Source: Eonycteris spelaea
Taxonomy: Eukaryota; Chordata; Mammalia; Chiroptera; Pteropodidae
Length of the DNA stretch: 64,000 nucleotides
Reading direction: 5' to 3'
Assembly: GCA_003508835.1 (NCBI GenBank)
Contig: PUFA01000286.1
Location: forward strand, 124,001-188,000
The notes under the pieces are model-generated. The model saw only the letters and a list, made by a program, of their open reading frames with translations, searched no databases and was not told the DNA's origin. The position numbers and the translations under genes were made by a program. Positions 58,301 to 64,000 of the stretch are shown one piece after another; the first letter of the stretch is position 1; each line of letters opens with the position of its first letter.

Positions 58301-61300
58301 TCCTAAATGTAACTCTACCAAGGTAATTAACTCTAATTCTAGGGCCAACTGTACTTTTAAACTGAACACTGACCTTTTAACCCTGACCCTAAATCTAAAC
58401 CTAAACACAAGTAGTACCCTAATTCTAACCCTAAACCAAAACATACCCCTAACCCGAGCCCTCGTACTAACCCTAACATTAACCTCAACTTAATACTTAG
58501 CCACAGACTCAAAGCTGACACCAACAGTAACTGTAAGGTTAATCCCAATCATAAACTCACCCCGAACCAGAACCTTAACTGTAATTCTAAACTTAAGTCT
58601 AAACGTGACTTTATCTCTATCCCTAAACCTAAACGTATACCTGGCCCATACACTAAGCTTAACTTGAAACCTCACCCTACTTATACCCTAAACCTATCCT
58701 CAAAGCTAACTCTAAACCTAACTTTAACCTTCAACATAATTACAAACTCTGCCCTAACTTAACCCTAACTCAAAACCCTAACTCCAAATCTCACCTTAAA
58801 CAGAACCCTCACTTTAACCTCATCCTAAACCTAAACTTAATTTAAACCCAAATCCTAACCTTGAAGGTGAATCTAATTCTAATCCTAAACTTTACCTTAC
58901 TTATAAACTCAACTCTAACACTCAACCTTAATGAAACTGTGAAACTTAACTTAATTTTAACTCAAAACCGAATGCTAACCTCATCCAAACCCTAGATCTT
59001 ATGCCTATTGTGAAAATAAAGGTAACAGTAATTTAAAACCAAATCATAATCTCAAAGCTAACTCAAACCCAGACCCTAGCCCTAATTCTCATAATGCGCA
59101 GAGTACTAACCCTAAGCCAACTCTAATGCTAACCCTAACCCTGTTTCATAACACTATCCCTAAACTTAACTCTACCCTTACAATTCAATCTTACTCTAAT
59201 TCTAAAACCCACTCTTAGTGAAAACCCAATCCTGACCTCAAAGCTAAATCTAAACCTAATCCTGAAAATAATTATAAACTCAAATATTAACTGAACCTTA
59301 ACCCTAAACCCAAACATGACCCTAAGCACAGCCTTCATGATAACCCTAAACCTGAACCTAACCCTAATGGTAGCCTTTTACCCAATACAGAACCCTAATC
59401 CCAGTTTAAATAACACAAACCTCAAAGTTATATCTGAGCCTAACTTTAATTGTAATCATAAACTCAATCCTACTATAAATTTTTAACTTGACTTTGAATG
59501 CAACACTAACTTCAACCCCAACCCAAACAATTACCATAACTGCAAAACTATCACTAATTTTTGTTTTGACCTATTTCTATCCCTAACCCTAAACCTAAAC
59601 CTAACCCTAATTCTAATCTAATCATAAGAGCTGCTAACCATTAAGTGAACTTAACTCAAACTTTAATCCTAACTATGAAAGCAACCCTAACTCCAACCCT
59701 AACTCAAAGACAAATGCTAAATTTAACTTAACCCTAATCATAACCCAAACCCTTACTCTACACCTAACCCTAACTCTAAACTCGAAATTTAATCCCAACC
59801 TATTCCTCGTGGCTAAAACTAACCCTAAAAGTGGCTTTTAGGGTACCCTAACCCAAACCATAAACCCAAGCCTAAGTTAGACACAAGTTCTTACCTCAAA
59901 GCAAACCTAACCCTAAATGGACACCTAATTTAAATCTACTTCCTAAATGAACCATGAACATGACAGTAAAGCTAAACCTAACCCCCAAACCTAACCCAAA
60001 ACCTAAACACAAATGTCACCCTTACCCTGACCCATATTCTAATCCTAATCATAAATTCACACCTAAACCTATCTCTAAACCTCTCCCTAACTGAAAACCT
60101 AATCCCTACCCTAAACCTAAATGAACCTTAACTTGAGGCCTAACCTAACCTTAAACTGAAACCTAACAATAATTTAAACCCAAAACCTAACATCAAAGGT
60201 AAATATAACCCTAACCCTGATCCAAAACCTATTCATAACCTGAACTCATAACCGAGCCCTAACACTATCTTTAATTTACATTTAAACATAATCAAAATGT
60301 AAACTTTACTTTGATCCAAACCTAACCTTAACTCAAAACGTAACCTTAACACTAACCCTAATGCTAACCCTAAACCTATTTGAAACCTAAACACTAACCT
60401 CAATTGTAACTCTAACCCCAAACACTAGCTTATTGCTAGTCCTTTTCCTAGCCCCAATACAAACTCTAATTTAAACACAAACCCTGCCTCAAAGCTATTT
60501 CTATTCTATCCCTCACCCCACATGGAATCATAAACTCTAACCTCAGCCTAAACCTAACCCTAACATTATACCTAATCTAGCACTTATTCTAGACCTAAAC
60601 CTAATTCTAACCTTAAATTAAAGCCTAACCTGAAAGCTAACCACAAACTACCTGAACTCAAATGCCATCCCTAAACCTAACAATGTCCTAATACTAACAC
60701 TAATTCTAACCCAATCCTTACTTTGAACCTCACCCTCATACAAAATCTAACCTCAATTTAAACCCAAACCCTAACCTCAGAGCTAACTCTAATAGAACCC
60801 TAACCATAATCAAAACCTCAACCGTAATTCTAAGCAAAATCAAAGGCTAACCCTAACCCTAACCCTAACTCTAATGCTAATGCTAATATGAAATCAAACC
60901 CTGAACCCAACACTAACATTAAACCATTTAACCTTAACCATAGACCTCATCCAAGGCTGAGGCTAACCTTAACCCAGCCCTAATGAGAAGAACCTCAATC
61001 CCAACTTTACCTAACTATAACCCTAACTCTCATCATAAATTTAACTCTCAACCTATCCATAACCCTAACTCTGACATTCACTTTAAATCAAAACCTAAAC
61101 TTATCCTTATATCTACTGCCAACTCCAATCCTAGCTCTTTCCTTAACACCAAAGCTAAATTTACCCCAAATGTAAATCTAAAGCCTAACCTCAAAGCTAA
61201 ATTGAATCTTAATTTTAACCCTAACTGTAAACTCAACCCTAACAATAACTCTACGTTGAATGCTAACTCTACACCTAATGCTAACTCAAATTGAACCCTA

Positions 61301-62330
61301 ACCCAAAACCTAAACCTACCCTAATCCTAACCCAAACCCTGATCCTAAATTTAACAAAAACTTGGATCCAACCCTAATCGTCAACTAAATCTTAACCATA
61401 AACTGAACCATAACCATAGCACTTACCCTAATGGTAAACCTAGTAGAAAGTTAACACGAATCTCAGAGCTAAGCCCAAACCTAACCTAAACTCTATCCTG
61501 ATCTCATTAGCTATACCCTACCTTAAACCGAACCATAAAACTCACCATCAATGTACCCTTACCCTCATCCTAAAATAAACCTAAAAATAACCTGAATCCA
61601 AATACTAATTCTAACTGAAAACTTAATGTAAACTTAAACTTCACCTGGAGTTTAGCCCTTACCTAATCGCTACCCCTAAACCAGATCCTAATTTAAACAC
61701 AAACCTTAAACTCAAAGCTAACCATAACACCAATCCTATTAAACCTCATCATTACATCAACTGAAAATCAACCCTTAACAAACCATAAACCTAACATTAA
61801 CCCTACCCCTACCCTAACACAGGCCTAGCCCTTTACCCTTACACTTAACAAAAAATAATGTTGAACACATAACTGAAAGCTAACCTCAAAGCTGAACCTA
61901 ATCCTATCCCTAATCATAAAATCAACATGAACACTAATCTTAACCATATATCTAAAACTAAACATAATCATTACATTAACTTAAAACAATATTAACTCTA
62001 ACAGTAAACCAAAACCTAAGCCTAAACTTAAACCTTACTCAAATCCAAACATTAACCCTAATGCAAAACTGAAACCTAAACTTGGTTTACAAATAACATC
62101 CCTAAACTAAGCTTCAAAGAAACAGAAAATTTAATCTGACATCTAATTCTAATCCTACCCTAAACATAACCGTAATCATTAAATCAAAAATACACTGACA
62201 CCTAAACAAAACCTAACCAACTTTACCCTAATCTTAATGAAAACACCAACGCTAAACAACACCAAACCCTATGCTCAAAACTAACTATAAACCTAAATAT
62301 GAGCCAAACCCAATTCATTACATGTTTTCT
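55355..62330. repeat. Highly degenerate CCCTAA-derived satellite block
   Basis: Seven kilobases, poor in G on the plus strand, in which CCTAA, CTAACC, CCTAAA, CTCAA and TTAAACC variants dominate and perfect CCCTAA runs are rare (for example 60,849-60,872). The spacer of the 43-49-kb array is absent. A different recurring module is seen: 'taatttaaaccca', then 'cctcaaagctaactctaa', then often 'aatcataaactcaaccc'. Examples start near 56,211, 57,023, 57,427, 57,563, 58,164, 58,839, 59,030, 60,171, 60,468, 60,754 and 61,690. All frames within (for example 60,983-61,294) are low-complexity artefacts. Confidence 0.9.
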
Positions 62331-62650
62331 AAATAGTAAAAGTCTTTCAATTTTAAATGGTACACTCAAGTATCTTCCTATAAATTTTTGGCAAAAAAAT
62401 CTTTGAATTTAATCTGAAAGTAAAAAAAATGGGTGTCCAAGAATCCATGTACTTTTAAGAAAACAGCTTGAAAACAGCTTTAAAACAGGTCCAGAGAAAG
62501 AAAGAGTTCCAAGGAAGCTCTGGAAAGGCAGGGGCTACTTGATATGTATTCAGTCATTCTGAAAAGCTTAAGTGGCACAGAAAAGTTGCCAATTAAAGTT
62601 CTTATGAGGGAGGTTTAGGTAGCAATAAAACACAACTCTTGCACATACTA
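62331..62650. other. Transition DNA without recognised features
   Basis: Between the degenerate telomeric block and the ~3.6-kb repeat. There are two short tandem 'aaaacagctt' copies at 62,460-62,485 and nothing else. Confidence 0.45.
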
Positions 62651-64000
62651 GTGATAGAGACTAGGAAGTACTCTCATATCACTCTGCTGTGTTCTCCCAT
62701 CATCCTGGGGACTCATTTTTTCCTCCTGTCACTCCATTGCCTTTGCCTTCTACTCTAAGCCCACACCTTCACTCTCCTGCACATAGCAGCTCATATCTTG
62801 GCTTTTCTGAGCTCAAGATTGCAGGGCTGCATGGGACAGGGCAGAATCCTCAGGAGGACAAGAGCTTCCCCACCTCAGTAGGATGAAGCCCTCCCAGGAG
62901 GGGGCACTATTTGAGAAAAAAGGTTGATCCAGGCCCCTGATGGCTGGGGAAGGGTCTTTCCTGTGGCTTCTCTTAAATGTTCACAAAACAGTCAATGTCA
63001 AAACTTTCATTTTCTAAAGGGTTCCCTCATACTTCCTTTTTGCTTTTTACTCTCTTGCCTAATGTAATAACCAATGTCTTGTGATTGTAAAAAATTGGGA
63101 ATCTGAGATTACATGTGTTCCATGTGAATGGCGTTAGGACTCAGCATGTGTCAAGAGTGGGCAGTACATCTAGTGACCACTCATCGCCATACAACTGACC
63201 CCCTTTGCTCTGTTTCCCCTGCCCCCTCCCCCACATACAATTGATAAAATGTTGGCACCAGGATTCACTCATGCAGGTTTTTGTCCTCAACTACACAATA
63301 TTTGATATTGTTTTGGTTGGATTCCTGATGATTTCTGGGGAGAAATCCCAAAAAAGTTTCAGACAGAGGCAAAGACATCTACAGAGCAGAAATTAATATC
63401 CAAAATATGCGACCAGCTTTTTTCCTGTGGTGACTTATTTTAGGCCAAGACCAAGGAAACAGGTCACACCTCAGACTCCTGAGATTGTTCACTTTCTACA
63501 ATGAGTTAAACTCATTGTAATCTACTACATTATGGAGAAAGAATCCCCAACATTCATTCATTTCAATCTTTCTTCGTCTCCAAACCAGAAAATGTCACCT
63601 TTTAACTTTTTTGGCTTTAAAGGGGCAAGTGGACTTATCACAAACAGAACATGTCCTTTTTAAGCATATCTCGTTTTCAAGTCAGAGGATGAACACAATG
63701 TGTTCTCATGAAACAGCAATAAACACATCATGTCAGTCACACTAAATAGACTTTCAGATAAGTTCCTTATTCTTTGGTAGCTACCTCCATGTATGGTTAG
63801 TAATGGCTTCCTTTTTCTGATTCTAGGAATTGGTTTTTGTTTGTCAGGATTCTCTGCAACTAGGTGTCCCTGGTATGGAGAGAAATTATAAGGCCCCTGT
63901 CCTTTTTGGTTGACATAGTTCATTTACCTTGGTGGGGTCAGGGACTGGATAAAAATGGCCTCATAGAGACTGTTACAACAACCCTTCTACCAACCATGCC
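62651..64000. repeat. ~3.6-kb macrosatellite family, third cluster (partial, runs off the window)
   Basis: Diverged homologue of the first half of the ~3.65-kb unit, in the same orientation. Aligned landmarks include 'gcagaatcctcaggagga' (62,842; compare 2,390), 'tttcattttctaaaggg' (63,006; compare 2,546), 'cagacagaggcaaaga' (63,360; compare 2,902), 'aggccaagaccaa' (63,442; compare 2,980) and 'aggcccctgtcctttttggttgacatag' (63,890; compare 3,765). No unit start is visible at the left. The 87-codon minus frame at 63,660-63,923 overlaps a homologous but shorter minus frame in unit 2 (7,405-7,602). The match is weak and no gene is called. Confidence 0.75.

Overview
The window is nuclear DNA of a placental mammal and consists almost entirely of repeats. 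The organism evidence is the mix of ancient mammalian repeats that can be read directly: MIR, L2, an MLT1-type MaLR LTR, a Tigger/pogo remnant, old hAT-type fragments and several L1s. One of these is a HAL1-like half-L1. No Alu, B1/B2, BovB or carnivore tRNA-SINE was seen. A laurasiatherian such as a bat would fit, but this is inference from L1 style only. No conserved protein-coding gene was recognised. The only open frame worth keeping is a 96-codon frame at 14,905-15,195 with a C-terminal membrane segment.

Layout. At 1-2,085 there are two copies of a ~1.07-kb tandem unit. At 2,086-9,889 there are two full units and one truncated unit of a ~3.65-kb tandem repeat, cut by an endogenous retrovirus (LTR plus transmembrane-envelope remnant, minus strand) at 9,890-10,880. 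From 10.9 to 17.1 kb the DNA is AT-rich with scattered old repeats. At 17,148-17,620 lies a single inverted unit of a telomere-like composite satellite. From 17.9 to 22.3 kb is an old L1, into which a full-length HAL1-like element has inserted, flanked by an 18-base target-site duplication. LTRs and L1 fragments follow. At 27.04-31.25 kb is a second cluster of the ~3.6-kb repeat. From 31.3 to 43.2 kb is AT-rich DNA with L1, L2, Tigger and microsatellites.

The right third is satellite. At 43.2-49.04 kb, degenerate CCCTAA blocks alternate with a conserved ~200-bp AT-rich spacer (twelve spacer copies, two of them partial). At 49.05-55.35 kb there are about six more ~1.07-kb units that become more diverged rightwards. 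At 55.36-62.33 kb there are 7 kb of very degenerate CCCTAA-like sequence carrying its own recurring secondary module. At 62.65-64.0 kb the 3.6-kb repeat family returns.

The same three repeat families (1.07-kb unit, ~3.6-kb unit, telomere-derived satellite) recur next to each other in this window. That argues for a subtelomeric or pericentromeric duplication mosaic rather than a gene neighbourhood. The most interesting material is the architecture of the telomere-derived satellite, the nested HAL1, and conserved splice-site-like signals on the minus strand of the 1.07-kb unit.
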